Source of the DNA: JAZDHV01 sp043810355 | GTDB taxonomy: Archaea > Nanobdellota > Nanobdellia > Woesearchaeales > JAGVYU01 | Direction: 5' to 3' | Assembly: GCA_043810355.1 (NCBI GenBank) | Contig: JBDROB010000051.1 | Location: forward strand, 1 to 18,355 | DNA: 18,355 bases | Shown here: in pieces, positions 7,212-13,940 of the stretch | How positions within the stretch are numbered: position 1 is the first letter of the stretch | How the letters are laid out: each line of letters starts with the position of its first letter | Position numbers and translations under genes: made by a program | Notes under the pieces: generated by a model | What the model saw: the letters and a program-made list of their open reading frames with translations, nothing else | What the model was told of the DNA's origin: nothing | Databases searched by the model: none

Positions 7212-7556
7212 ATGGGAATCCAGACTGAATACAACCCAGATCTTGCATTAAGGGACATTTCTGAATTTGATAATGAAAACAGGAAAAAAGAAGAATGTAT
7301 TCCTTCAGATATTAAAGAAGGAGAAACATATGATTTTCTTAAGAAAGGCCAGAGAAATTATTGGATTGAAGGAGAGATTCCTCTCCTTATGACTAAAGGA
7401 AACCAAGTTCTTTCCAAGCCTTTGGCAGGCATAATAATCCTTGAAGCCACTCATTTCATGAATAATAATGAACCTTACACAAAGGGAAGGTACAAGGTTG
7501 TTGAAATCTTCAAGGATGACAGGATAAGGTTTAATGGATTTGACAAAATTGAGTGA
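7212..7556 (+). CDS. Small conserved-type protein, unknown function
   Basis: 114 residues, soluble, beginning MGIQTEYNPDLALRD. Distinct stretches are EECIPSDIKEGETYDFLKKGQRNYWIEGEIPLL and PLAGIIILEATHF. It is mostly beta in prediction by eye, with no metal ligands or catalytic signature. It follows the OBG-like GTPase by 30 nt with AAGGT upstream of the ATG, so the two are probably one transcript. It ends one base before the convergent MNT gene. I recall near-identical opening sequences among hypotheticals of DPANN genomes, but have no function for them. Confidence 0.7.
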   Translation: MGIQTEYNPDLALRDISEFDNENRKKEECIPSDIKEGETYDFLKKGQRNYWIEGEIPLLMTKGNQVLSKPLAGIIILEATHFMNNNEPYTKGRYKVVEIFKDDRIRFNGFDKIE

Positions 7557-7557
7557 T

Positions 7558-8112
7558 TCATAGAAAACTCTCTTTTCTCATTAAAGGAAGTAGCTCATAT
7601 TCCTGGCTCTCATAATAAATATTCCAGGATTTGAGAAAATCTTCAACCTCGCTCTTAATTTTAATTGGCACAAGAATAACTGACCTAGTCAATACCGTCC
7701 CCCCTGATTTTAATACATTCTTTAATCCTCTTTCAAATTGCACTTTCTGGACATTGGTCAATTTTTTTAAGCTATACTTGAACAAGACAGATGGTTTAAT
7801 ATTATATAATTCATAAATAAATTTATTTTTATTAACACTGAATCCTTCTTTAATAAGTGTTAGCCATGTTGAATTGTATATAGATTCAATATCAATTATT
7901 TCAATATCAGGTTTTTTAACCACAGATCTAATTTTTTTTTTAATCTCTTCTAATCTTTCCTTATTCCTAACAATTATTGCTACATCTGTATCATTGGGTA
8001 TTCCACCTTTAACAAAAGAGCCAAAAAGTATTATATCTAATATATTCCTATCCAACAATTTTTTTAATTTCTTCTGGTAACTCTTCAATTTTACTGATTT
8101 TTGTGATTCCAT
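7558..8112 (-). CDS. MNT-type nucleotidyltransferase domain protein (antitoxin-like)
   Basis: 184 residues. The N-terminal minimal nucleotidyltransferase motif is ILFGSFVKGGIPNDTDVAIIV, with GSxxKG at 31-36 and acidic metal ligands D41 and D43. The C-terminal half is unassigned. Together with the HEPN gene just upstream it forms the classic HEPN/MNT pair. In studied pairs MNT proteins act as antitoxins that AMPylate the HEPN ribonuclease. The ATG lies 65 nt inside the HEPN gene in another frame, a long overlap. A TTG near 8056 would shorten it but removes much of the helix before the GSF motif. At 184 residues it is longer than minimal MNT proteins. Confidence 0.8.
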   Translation of the reverse strand: MESQKSVKLKSYQKKLKKLLDRNILDIILFGSFVKGGIPNDTDVAIIVRNKERLEEIKKKIRSVVKKPDIEIIDIESIYNSTWLTLIKEGFSVNKNKFIYELYNIKPSVLFKYSLKKLTNVQKVQFERGLKNVLKSGGTVLTRSVILVPIKIKSEVEDFLKSWNIYYESQEYELLPLMRKESFL

Positions 8113-8401
8113 TCTTAATCTCCATACATGCTTTATTTAAGACAGGTTTTGAGTAAGCGTCAGTATAATGTGAAAAAATTTCATCTATAATTGGATATAT
8201 TTTAGGAAAATGCTCTTCAAGAATCCTAAATCTCTCTCCATGATTTTTAGGGAGTCTTTTTAATTTGTTAAGTATAATAAGGTCACATAATGCAAACAAT
8301 GACTTCGAGAGCAATATTGTAGCATTCTTGTATCTCTGTTTTTCAAATTGCTCAATCCCCCCTTCATATTCTTCTACAAATGTTTTTACTAACTCTTCCA
8401 T
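8048..8401 (-). CDS. HEPN-domain protein (putative RNase toxin)
   Basis: 117 residues from ATG 8401 (MEELVKTF), all-helical. It carries RLPKNH (49-54), a good Rx4H motif of HEPN ribonucleases, followed by GER rather than the x-Tyr found in HepT toxins that are AMPylated. If MNT modifies this protein, the target tyrosine must be elsewhere or the mechanism differs. It is first in a two-gene unit with MNT. A TATA element at 8424-8432 is about 25 nt upstream, so the transcript is leaderless. Repeated TTAACAAAA motifs lie directly beyond it and may be the regulatory site. A role in toxin-antitoxin or phage defence is inferred from the family. Confidence 0.75.
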   Translation of the reverse strand: MEELVKTFVEEYEGGIEQFEKQRYKNATILLSKSLFALCDLIILNKLKRLPKNHGERFRILEEHFPKIYPIIDEIFSHYTDAYSKPVLNKACMEIKNGITKISKIEELPEEIKKIVG

Positions 8402-8423
8402 TATAACCAAGAATATACTGATC

Positions 8424-8432
8424 TATATAAAT
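8424..8432 (-). promoter_or_regulatory. TATA element of the HEPN/MNT unit
   Basis: Reads ATTTATATA on the minus strand, about 23-31 nt before the ATG at 8401. The repeated TTAACAAAA motifs start nine bases beyond it. Confidence 0.5.
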
Positions 8433-8440
8433 GTTTTTAT

Positions 8441-8545
8441 TTAACAAAAGATGATTATTTAACCTTTCATGTTAACAGAGAACACTTTGTTTTTAGTTAA
8501 CAAAAAACTATTATTTAGCATTATTTATTAACAAAAAACAAGAAT
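8441..8545. repeat. Iterated TTAACAAAA motifs upstream of HEPN/MNT
   Basis: TTAACAAAA occurs at 8441, 8497 and 8528, and a variant TTAACAGAG at 8472, so spacings are 31, 25 and 31 bp. Two copies are followed by ATTATTTA. The block abuts the TATA element and fits an operator array for autoregulation. It is too short and irregular for CRISPR. The stretch 8402-8596 holds no gene. Confidence 0.55.
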
Positions 8546-8596
8546 AGATATAGGACATCATCCCTTAAAAGCCTTACTTCTCTTCCAAAATTCATC

Positions 8597-8983
8597 CTAC
8601 TTCTTATCAGCCAGCTTCTTGAATGATTGGATAAGATCAATCATGTATTTGCCTTCTTCCAGCTTGAACACTAATGGCTCTCCTTTAAAAAGATGAACAA
8701 GATCAAGTTCATATTTTCCTGGTTTGCTCACTCTTATTGCCTCAAGATCAAGCACAACTGGTGAATCTCTGTCAACCTCTGAGCCTACTAGGTCAAACAC
8801 ATCCTTTTCAATCTGCCTCTTGTCACTGTCAGATAACTTGACTTCAGATGTTAACTTCTTTGCTTCCTCAAGTTTGGCTTTCTTGATATAAAAGAACAGC
8901 CTTCCTCCGCAATTGCATCCTTTGAGGATTTCAGCTGCTCCATCATCATAGAATATGTTGCATCTTACGCATTGATGTGGCAT
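8597..8983 (-). CDS. Zn-ribbon protein, OapC/ArvC family (DUF2072)
   Basis: 128 residues. The N-terminal zinc ribbon has ligands C5, C8, C23 and C25 (CVRC...CNC), followed by GGRLFFY. A charged middle leads to a beta-rich C-terminal part (KPGKYELDLVHLFKGEPLVFKLEEGKYMIDL). Gene order and architecture match the archaeal trio small GTPase / DUF2073 / Zn-ribbon. The names OapA-C come from proximity to a replication origin in haloarchaea. The names ArvA-C come from work reporting that the GTPase drives extracellular vesicle formation in Haloferax. GAGGAGGG lies about nine bases before the ATG. It is the last gene of the operon, 74 nt after ArvB. Confidence 0.8.
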   Translation of the reverse strand: MPHQCVRCNIFYDDGAAEILKGCNCGGRLFFYIKKAKLEEAKKLTSEVKLSDSDKRQIEKDVFDLVGSEVDRDSPVVLDLEAIRVSKPGKYELDLVHLFKGEPLVFKLEEGKYMIDLIQSFKKLADKK

Positions 8984-9057
8984 TAATCTGCCCTCCTCAA
9001 GGTTATTTTTATTCTCTCATGCATTTTAATAATTTAAATTATTTTCTCCTTTAATAT

Positions 9058-9468
9058 TTATTTCCTCTTTTTGCCGTTTTTTTTCTTTACAGTTGATTTC
9101 CTTGCTTCTTCTGTGAACAATTGAATCTTGTTCGGATCTTTCTTGATCTCTTTCACAACTGTTGCTGGCCCGATTATTGTCAATCCTTGCCTATCCCCTA
9201 ATAACACACTTACAACTCCATTCTTTACTCTTCCAAATAAATCTTTATTATGATTCTCTGGGTATATGACACTGAGCTCAATTCCTTTGAAATCATCATT
9301 AATTTCTTCCATAGTGACTTTGATCAGTTCAGCTTCTTCCTCTTTCCTGAGTTTTCCTTGCAATAGCACAATCTTGTTCTCCTTTGCTATGTTCAGCAGC
9401 TTCCTTATTCTGCCTATAGAACTGAGGCCTTCTATTTCTGAGTATGGAACAAATTGTAAAGTTAACAT
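9058..9468 (-). CDS. OapB/ArvB family protein (DUF2073)
   Basis: 136 residues. It opens MLTLQFVPYSEIEGLSSIGRIRKLLNIAKENKIVLLQGKL, a strong DUF2073 signature, continues through an alpha/beta domain with GVVSVLLGDRQGLTIIGPATVVKEIKKDP, and ends in a Lys/Arg-rich tail (KKKNGKKRK) that may bind nucleic acid or acidic lipid surfaces. It sits 18 nt after the small GTPase gene with AGAGGTG as ribosome site, and before the Zn-ribbon gene. The trio is widely conserved in archaea and the order here matches. The molecular role of this subunit is unknown to me. Confidence 0.82.
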   Translation of the reverse strand: MLTLQFVPYSEIEGLSSIGRIRKLLNIAKENKIVLLQGKLRKEEEAELIKVTMEEINDDFKGIELSVIYPENHNKDLFGRVKNGVVSVLLGDRQGLTIIGPATVVKEIKKDPNKIQLFTEEARKSTVKKKNGKKRK

Positions 9469-9486
9469 TTACTACACCTCTTTTTG

Positions 9487-10119
9487 TTACCCAGCCATTG
9501 CGAATAATGCTTCATAAAATTTGTCAATGTTTGAGCCATATTTGGCTGAAATCCCTATAACATCATACTGTGGAAAGGCTGATTGTATCTTTTTTATGCT
9601 TGACTTCTTTAAGTCAATCTTGTTTGCAACTATCAGGACAGGGATGTCCCTTGCCTGCAGGTTGCCTATGATTGTGATATTGACCTGTGAATATGGATCT
9701 TTTGTCGCGTCCAGGACAATGACAACAGTGTCCATGTCATCCAGCCATTTGATTGAGTCAATTACTCCTTTTGTCGCTTCTTTCGCCCTCTTTTTAGCCT
9801 CATTCTCCTTCATTCCTTGCTTCATGAAGTCTTCATAGTCAATCTTTGTTGCTATTCCTGGTGTATCTACCAGATTAAAGGACAATTCCTTTGATCCACG
9901 CTTAATATTAATCTGCTCCTTTATATTTATTTCCCTTGTTTCATGAGCAATGTTAGAAACTTTACCCATATCTTCTCCAAGCCAGTCTTGACAGATCTTA
10001 TTGGCTAAAGTAGTCTTTCCACCATTAGGAGGACCATATAAACCTAGTCTTAAGTGTCCTTTTTTCTTGAATATGTTATTTAGAACTTTTGTAATGAATT
10101 TTTTTAATAAATCTATCAT
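9487..10119 (-). CDS. Era-like small GTPase, OapA/ArvA family
   Basis: 210 residues. G1 is GPPNGGKTT (29-37), G3 is DTPG (85-88), G4 is NKID (166-169), and G5 is SAK (191-193). The N-terminus (LLKKFITKVLNNIFKKKG) is an amphipathic basic helix that could touch membranes. The family is reported to drive extracellular vesicle release in Haloferax and was earlier named for adjacency to an origin; that function is transferred by family. It is first gene of the ArvABC operon. A TATA element lies at 10171-10180, and GGTGAT precedes the ATG by three bases. Confidence 0.85.
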   Translation of the reverse strand: MIDLLKKFITKVLNNIFKKKGHLRLGLYGPPNGGKTTLANKICQDWLGEDMGKVSNIAHETREINIKEQINIKRGSKELSFNLVDTPGIATKIDYEDFMKQGMKENEAKKRAKEATKGVIDSIKWLDDMDTVVIVLDATKDPYSQVNITIIGNLQARDIPVLIVANKIDLKKSSIKKIQSAFPQYDVIGISAKYGSNIDKFYEALFAMAG

Positions 10120-10170
10120 TAAATCACCATTATTTTAGATTAGTTATTCCATTTTTTAACTGATTTAGCT

Positions 10171-10180
10171 TTATATACTT
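10171..10180 (-). promoter_or_regulatory. TATA element of the ArvABC operon
   Basis: Reads GTATATAAAG on the minus strand, about 55 nt before the ATG at 10119. This implies a leader of roughly 25 nt that carries the GGTGAT ribosome site, unlike the leaderless genes around it. Confidence 0.5.
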
Positions 10181-10206
10181 TTCTATTATATAAAATACAT
10201 AAACAA

Positions 10207-10629
10207 CTAACCCCTTGCAGAAATCATAACATAATCTCTTTGTCCAAAAAATGTCATTTCAATATATCTGTCAATTTTAAGGCATTCATTGTCCTTGATA
10301 TACTTTGAATGGCTTAATAAGAAATTATGGATGCATTTATCTCCTTTCATAAATACTTCAACCGCTTTCTCTTCTCCTTCCAGATTTGAGAAACATATTT
10401 CTGTGCAGACAATTGGAACTTCTACCTTTCCTATGTTCAAAGATTCTTTGTTTAGGTTTAGGTTTATGTTCCCTCTTAATTCTGATTCAAAATCAAGCAT
10501 ATCTCTTGAATTCTGGAGATTACTGTCTTCTGGCCATAAATACTTGAAAAAGTGACCTGAGAATATTATTAATATTACTGTAAAGAGAATCAATGTTAAA
10601 ACCAATATGTCTGCATGCTTTTTTCCCAT
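10207..10629 (-). CDS. Membrane-anchored protein, unknown function
   Basis: 140 residues from ATG 10629 (MGKKHADIL). An earlier in-frame start adds two residues but is too close to the TATA element at 10652-10659. One N-terminal hydrophobic helix (about 7-30) follows a short basic cytoplasmic end, so the rest is probably outside or a stalk domain. The remainder has three cysteines (VCTEICFSN and KCIHN) plus one near the C-terminal part (ECLKID), which could form disulfides. The architecture resembles small type II anchored or pilin-like proteins, but no peptidase motif is clear. It is transcribed alone, divergent from the HTH/PIN pair. Confidence 0.65.
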   Translation of the reverse strand: MGKKHADILVLTLILFTVILIIFSGHFFKYLWPEDSNLQNSRDMLDFESELRGNINLNLNKESLNIGKVEVPIVCTEICFSNLEGEEKAVEVFMKGDKCIHNFLLSHSKYIKDNECLKIDRYIEMTFFGQRDYVMISARG

Positions 10630-10692
10630 AATCAATATATTATGTTTATGGTTTATAATCTTTTTGTATATTTTAGGTGGAATTCAGAAAAG

Positions 10693-10700
10693 TTTATAAT
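10693..10700 (+). promoter_or_regulatory. TATA element of the HTH/PIN pair
   Basis: TTTATAAT ends 23 nt before the ATG at 10723, giving a leaderless transcript. A 14-bp palindrome lies between the box and the start codon. Confidence 0.5.
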
Positions 10701-10704
10701 ATTC

Positions 10705-10718
10705 TTAATCTAGATTAA
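10705..10718. promoter_or_regulatory. Palindromic operator candidate TTAATCTAGATTAA
   Basis: A perfect 14-bp palindrome lies between the TATA element and the start codon of the HTH-like gene, covering the expected transcription start region. This is the usual place for a repressor site, and the downstream gene encodes an HTH-like segment, so autoregulation is plausible. Direct binding is inferred. Confidence 0.45.
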
Positions 10719-10722
10719 TATT

Positions 10723-11295
10723 ATGCTGCCTGAAGTAAAAAAATATATTGAAGATTCGATCCATATCATAATAAAAGCAGTGAGAGAGTCTGATGTGCTT
10801 CGTCTTAGAAAACTTAGTAATGTTGCTATAAGAAACGCATCTGTCTATCAGGATGAGGATTCAGTGAGTTTTGCAGTCATCACCTATTCTCTCTCAAAGA
10901 TAATTGAAAGGAATAGGGATGGATCTTCAAGAGAATATAAGAAATTTATTGAAAATACAATCCTATTCCTTAGAAGGATGAGAAGTGCTCTTGAAAAAAA
11001 AGATTTCAAATCATATAGGATAATCCTGGACAGGATATTTTCAGCAATAGAGAAGATTGATGACAAGCTTGCAAGCTATATCCAGGAAGTTGTTGAAAAA
11101 TCCAAGATAAAGAAAGGGTCCACTTTCTATGACCAGGGTATTTCGATCGCTAGGTCTGCTGAGGTCCTTGGGATATCTCAATGGTCTCTTATGAATTATG
11201 TTGGCCAGACCAAGATAATTGATTCTTCTTACACAGAAGGTATTCCTATCAAAAAAAGGCTAAAGCTTGTGAGGGAAATTTTTGATCTGCAATGA
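10723..11295 (+). CDS. Helical protein with HTH-like segment, partner of PIN-like protein
   Basis: 190 residues. The N-terminal 125 residues are a helical bundle rich in Arg, Lys and Ser (ADVLRLRKLSNVAIRNASVYQDEDS-like helices), followed by DQGISIARSAEVLGISQWSLMNYVGQT (about 138-163), which reads as a helix-turn-helix, and a basic C-terminal helix. The stop overlaps the next start as ATGA, so the pair is translationally coupled. Gene order (DNA-binding-like then PIN) resembles antitoxin-toxin units. However, the long N-terminal bundle is unlike common antitoxins, and the pair may instead be a conserved RNA-processing couple. A palindrome in the promoter hints at autoregulation. Confidence 0.7.
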   Translation: MLPEVKKYIEDSIHIIIKAVRESDVLRLRKLSNVAIRNASVYQDEDSVSFAVITYSLSKIIERNRDGSSREYKKFIENTILFLRRMRSALEKKDFKSYRIILDRIFSAIEKIDDKLASYIQEVVEKSKIKKGSTFYDQGISIARSAEVLGISQWSLMNYVGQTKIIDSSYTEGIPIKKRLKLVREIFDLQ

Positions 11296-11978
11296 AATCA
11301 TTGATATTTGATACAGGATCCATTATTTCAATGGCTTTGAATAATCTTCTCTGGATTCTTGACCCTCTTAAGAAAAGGTTTAAGGGAAAGTTTTTTGTGA
11401 CAGAGGAGGCAAAGATTGAATTGATTGAGACTCCCCTTAAGATAAGGAGATTTGAGTTTGAGGCTCTTCAGACTCTTACATATTTTAAAAAGAATACTCT
11501 TGAAGTCATTGCAAATCCTGAGATTGACAAGCTCCAGGATTATCTTCTTGATCTTGCAAACAAGTCTTATAAGTCTAAAGGCAAGTATATCACCATTGTT
11601 CAGAGAGCAGATATGGAAGGGATTGCAGCAGCAATCTTTCTCAATTCAGAAGCATTTGTTGTTGATGAAAGGACTTCAAGATGGCTGATCGAAAAACCCA
11701 CTCAGCTTAGGGATCATCTCTCATCAAGGCTCCATAGGGACATTGAGATTGACAAGACCAATCTCCTCAATTTCCAGAAAGAAGTTAAGAATGTCAAATT
11801 TCTCAGGTCTACTGAACTTGGATATGCTGCGTATAAATTAGGATTGCTTGATGAATATATTCCTGATCTTCCAAATCCCAAGAAAATGCTTCTTGAGAGT
11901 ATATTATGGGGTCTTAAGCTAAGAGGTTGCGCTATCTCAAAAAAAGAGATATTTGAGATTGTAAGATCAGAAACATGA
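11292..11978 (+). CDS. PIN-like domain protein (putative RNase)
   Basis: 228 residues. The N-terminal strand is SLIFDTGSIISMAL, with D7 as first acidic ligand and the following T/S typical of PIN domains. E39 lies in FVTEEAKIELIE, D107/E109 in RADMEGIAAA, and D125 in FVVDERTSR, completing a plausible four-acid site over about 130 residues. A C-terminal helical extension of roughly 90 residues (LGYAAYKLGLLDEYIP...LLESILWGLKLRGCAISKKEIFEIV) is additional to a minimal PIN. PIN enzymes cleave RNA; specificity here is unknown. The start overlaps the upstream stop by four bases. Confidence 0.78.
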   Translation: MKSLIFDTGSIISMALNNLLWILDPLKKRFKGKFFVTEEAKIELIETPLKIRRFEFEALQTLTYFKKNTLEVIANPEIDKLQDYLLDLANKSYKSKGKYITIVQRADMEGIAAAIFLNSEAFVVDERTSRWLIEKPTQLRDHLSSRLHRDIEIDKTNLLNFQKEVKNVKFLRSTELGYAAYKLGLLDEYIPDLPNPKKMLLESILWGLKLRGCAISKKEIFEIVRSET

Positions 11979-12050
11979 AATCTCCTCTATAAAAACACTG
12001 GCAATAAAAATACACCGTCTTTTAATTTCTTGAAAATTTATGAAATTTCC

Positions 12051-12064
12051 AAAAGCTTTATAAA
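12051..12064 (+). promoter_or_regulatory. Strong BRE plus TATA box
   Basis: AAAAG followed by CTTTATAAA gives the best BRE/TATA match in the window. Transcription would begin near 12088, leaving a leader of about 43 nt with a GGGGG ribosome site at 12118-12122, eight bases before the ATG. This suggests high expression. Confidence 0.65.
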
Positions 12065-12130
12065 CTTCAACATTTTATTTTTAGCTAATAAGACATTTAT
12101 CGTCTAAAAAAAATAAAGGGGGAATAATAA

Positions 12131-12409
12131 ATGGCAGAAAAAGTAGCAAAAGTAGGAGTAAAAAAAGTATCTGGATACCTGTATTTTGTCGACAAAAAAG
12201 GTAATGTCGCCAGAGCTAAGATGGCTCGAGGAAAAAAGAAAGGTAAAAGCAAGATTGAAGTCGTAGCAAAAGTAGGTGTCAGCAAAAAGAAAGGATATCT
12301 ATATTTTATTGATAAGAGTGGCGATGTAAGCTGCGCAAAGATGGCTAGAGGCGGCAAAAAGAAAAAAGCCAAGAAAAAAGCCAAAAAGAAAGGAAAGAAG
12401 AAGAGATAA
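12131..12409 (+). CDS. Small lysine-rich duplicated protein, possibly nucleoid-associated
   Basis: 92 residues, about a third Lys/Arg. Two copies of a 40-residue unit are visible: VAKVGVKKVSGYLYFVDKKG and VAKVGVSKKKGYLYFIDKSG, each followed by xVxxAKMARG and a Lys-rich linker. The C-terminus is nearly pure Lys/Ala/Gly (KKAKKKAKKKGKKKR), a histone-H1-like tail. The repeated unit looks like a small beta-hairpin platform. The strong promoter, good ribosome site and downstream T-tracts fit an abundant structural protein such as a chromatin or ribosome-associated factor. That role is inferred from composition; I know the unit only from unannotated proteins. Confidence 0.75.
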   Translation: MAEKVAKVGVKKVSGYLYFVDKKGNVARAKMARGKKKGKSKIEVVAKVGVSKKKGYLYFIDKSGDVSCAKMARGGKKKKAKKKAKKKGKKKR

Positions 12410-12412
12410 ATC

Positions 12413-12456
12413 TTCTTTTTTATTTTTTTGTTCTGATTTTCTTTTTTTCCTTTTAT
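12413..12456 (+). terminator. T-tract terminator of the lysine-rich gene
   Basis: Three runs of seven T on the plus strand begin within ten bases of the stop codon, the common form of archaeal termination. It also separates this gene from the convergent RT gene. Confidence 0.65.
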
Positions 12457-12463
12457 TTATAAA

Positions 12464-13612
12464 TTATGATAGCTGATAAAATCTGATTCCGAATTCACTC
12501 GAGATACAACCAATTGAATTCGTTCCTTTTTTTAATTTTTTAAATGATCTGTTTATTTCTTTTGAAGAAATCTCATTAGGGAAATTGTGTTCAATATTCT
12601 TAATAAATGTTTTTCTTAGTTTAAATGTGTCTGCGTTTCGGGCATAAGAAAACCAGCCCTCAAAGAAATCATATATAATATCATAATCAATATTACTTTT
12701 CTTATATTGTTCCTTTAAAATATTAAACTTTCTTATCATCTTTTTCAAATTCTGCTTTTTTAGCAATCTATGATAATAAAATACTCTGAAACCTAAGAAA
12801 ACTAATTTGTTTTTTAAACGAATTATTTTTGATTTATCAGGATGAAGCTCAATTTTTAATCTCTGATTTAAGAAGTGGTTGATTTTATTCTCATATTTTC
12901 TTAATTTACACTTATCTTGGTCTAATATGACAAAGTCATCAACATACCTAATATAATATTTAACTTTAAGATTGTGCTTGATAAACTGGTCTAGCTCGTT
13001 GAGGTAAATATTAGCAAAGAATTGAGAAGTTAAATTGCCAAGAGGCATACCTTTAATGTAATCGCCCCTCTCAACAGAGTTACAAACTATTTTCCTTATT
13101 AGCCAAAGAACTTTATTATCACTTATATTTTTTCTAATTATGTCCATCAAAATATTATAGTCAACAGTCTCAAAAAACTTTCTAATATCAGCTTTAAGAA
13201 CATAGCAAGGAAATGTGTTGTTTTTGCTTGCTTTTCTCTTAAAACAATCAAAACGCTGAATTGCCTTTATAGTTCCTTTATCCTTTCTATTGGCATAAGA
13301 ATCATAAATAAATCTTTTGTCAAATATTGGCTCAAGTACATTGCACAATGCATGATGCACTATTCTGTCTCTAAAATCAGACTTGCTAATCTTCCTAGTT
13401 TTCGGATCCCTGATTATAAAATTTACCAATGGTTTTGGATTATAAGAGTGTAATAGCAATTCATAGCGAAGCAAAAGAAGATTATTTTCCAAATCTTTTT
13501 CAAACTCAATAACATAATATTTGTTTGATTTATGCTTTCTTGCTTTTTTATATGCTAAATAAAGATTTTCATAAGAACATAATTCATTCCATAAGTGATT
13601 ATATGTCTTCAT
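12464..13612 (-). CDS. Diversity-generating retroelement reverse transcriptase
   Basis: 382 residues from ATG 13612 (MKTYNHLW), near the usual DGR RT length. ADIRKFF carries catalytic D142. LGNLTSQFFANIYLNELD (191-208) holds the GxxxSQ motif diagnostic of DGR RTs. YIRYVDDFVIL has the catalytic YVDD at 223-226. The thumb region includes GFRVFYY. The enzyme copies TR RNA into cDNA with adenine mutagenesis, then the cDNA replaces the VR in the target gene. The TR ends 29 nt upstream of the start. The frame is open back to 13861 through the TR, but the 382-residue form matches the family. Residues 362-375 (GTNSIGCISSEFG) come from a 40-bp sequence repeated at 16565. Confidence 0.93.
   Translation of the reverse strand: MKTYNHLWNELCSYENLYLAYKKARKHKSNKYYVIEFEKDLENNLLLLRYELLLHSYNPKPLVNFIIRDPKTRKISKSDFRDRIVHHALCNVLEPIFDKRFIYDSYANRKDKGTIKAIQRFDCFKRKASKNNTFPCYVLKADIRKFFETVDYNILMDIIRKNISDNKVLWLIRKIVCNSVERGDYIKGMPLGNLTSQFFANIYLNELDQFIKHNLKVKYYIRYVDDFVILDQDKCKLRKYENKINHFLNQRLKIELHPDKSKIIRLKNKLVFLGFRVFYYHRLLKKQNLKKMIRKFNILKEQYKKSNIDYDIIYDFFEGWFSYARNADTFKLRKTFIKNIEHNFPNEISSKEINRSFKKLKKGTNSIGCISSEFGIRFYQLS
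12489..12528 (+). repeat. 40-bp direct repeat, copy A, at the 3' end of the RT gene
   Basis: 34 of 40 bases match 16565-16604 in the same orientation. It contains the inverted repeat CGAATTCA (12490-12497) and TGAATTCG (12515-12522) with 17 bp between. It is coding, giving the RT C-terminal residues 362-375. It could be an attachment-like or insertion scar flanking a 4.1-kb block. Confidence 0.7.
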
Positions 13613-13640
13613 TATAAGAATCCCAGCAAATGTCCAGGCT

Positions 13641-13731
13641 ATTCTGAGGAAAAGACCATTGTTGTTGAAGTTGTTCCTGTCATTAGCATTAGACCTATTG
13701 TTGGAATTGATGACATACCAAGGCCGCACCT
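13641..13731 (-). repeat. DGR template repeat (TR)
   Basis: Aligns without gaps to 14101-14191 at a 460-bp offset with 78/91 identities. Of 13 differences, 12 are at adenines of the minus strand; the exception is 13681 (G in TR, T in VR sense). The TR has 29 adenines on that strand. In the reading frame of the VR it gives INSNNRSNANDRNNFNNNG, ten Asn codons (AAC/AAT), the typical design that lets adenine mutagenesis reach many residues without stops. The first 13 bases after the TR edge (GGTGCGGCCTTGG) contain no A. The TR lies between target gene and RT and is probably transcribed with them. Confidence 0.95.
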
Positions 13732-13940
13732 CTGTAGCTCTCTTGCTGCATTTGCACTGCTGCTTCATCTCTTCGTTGCCTACCAAGTGTTGCAGCTGTA
13801 TTCTATGACATGGTATATGCCATAGCAAAAGAGCATGTAGCCTAGACACTAACTCTGCCAAATCATCTTGATATCATTGGCAAAGTAAATGCCGAGACAA
13901 AAATAACACATAAAATTAAGAATTAATAAATTTTATTGTT

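Noticed and set aside
8441..8545. CRISPR-like array
   Set aside because: Motifs are only 9 bp, imperfect, with AT-rich spacers that themselves partly repeat, and no cas genes are near.
12097..12384. Minus-strand ORF opposite the lysine-rich gene, hydrophobic product
   Set aside because: The antisense of Lys-rich codons always reads as Phe/Leu-rich; promoter, ribosome site and terminator support the plus strand.
13613..13861. N-terminal extension of the RT to 465 residues
   Set aside because: It runs through the TR and has no resemblance to RT domains; the 382-residue form beginning MKTYNHLW fits the family. Kept only as a finding.
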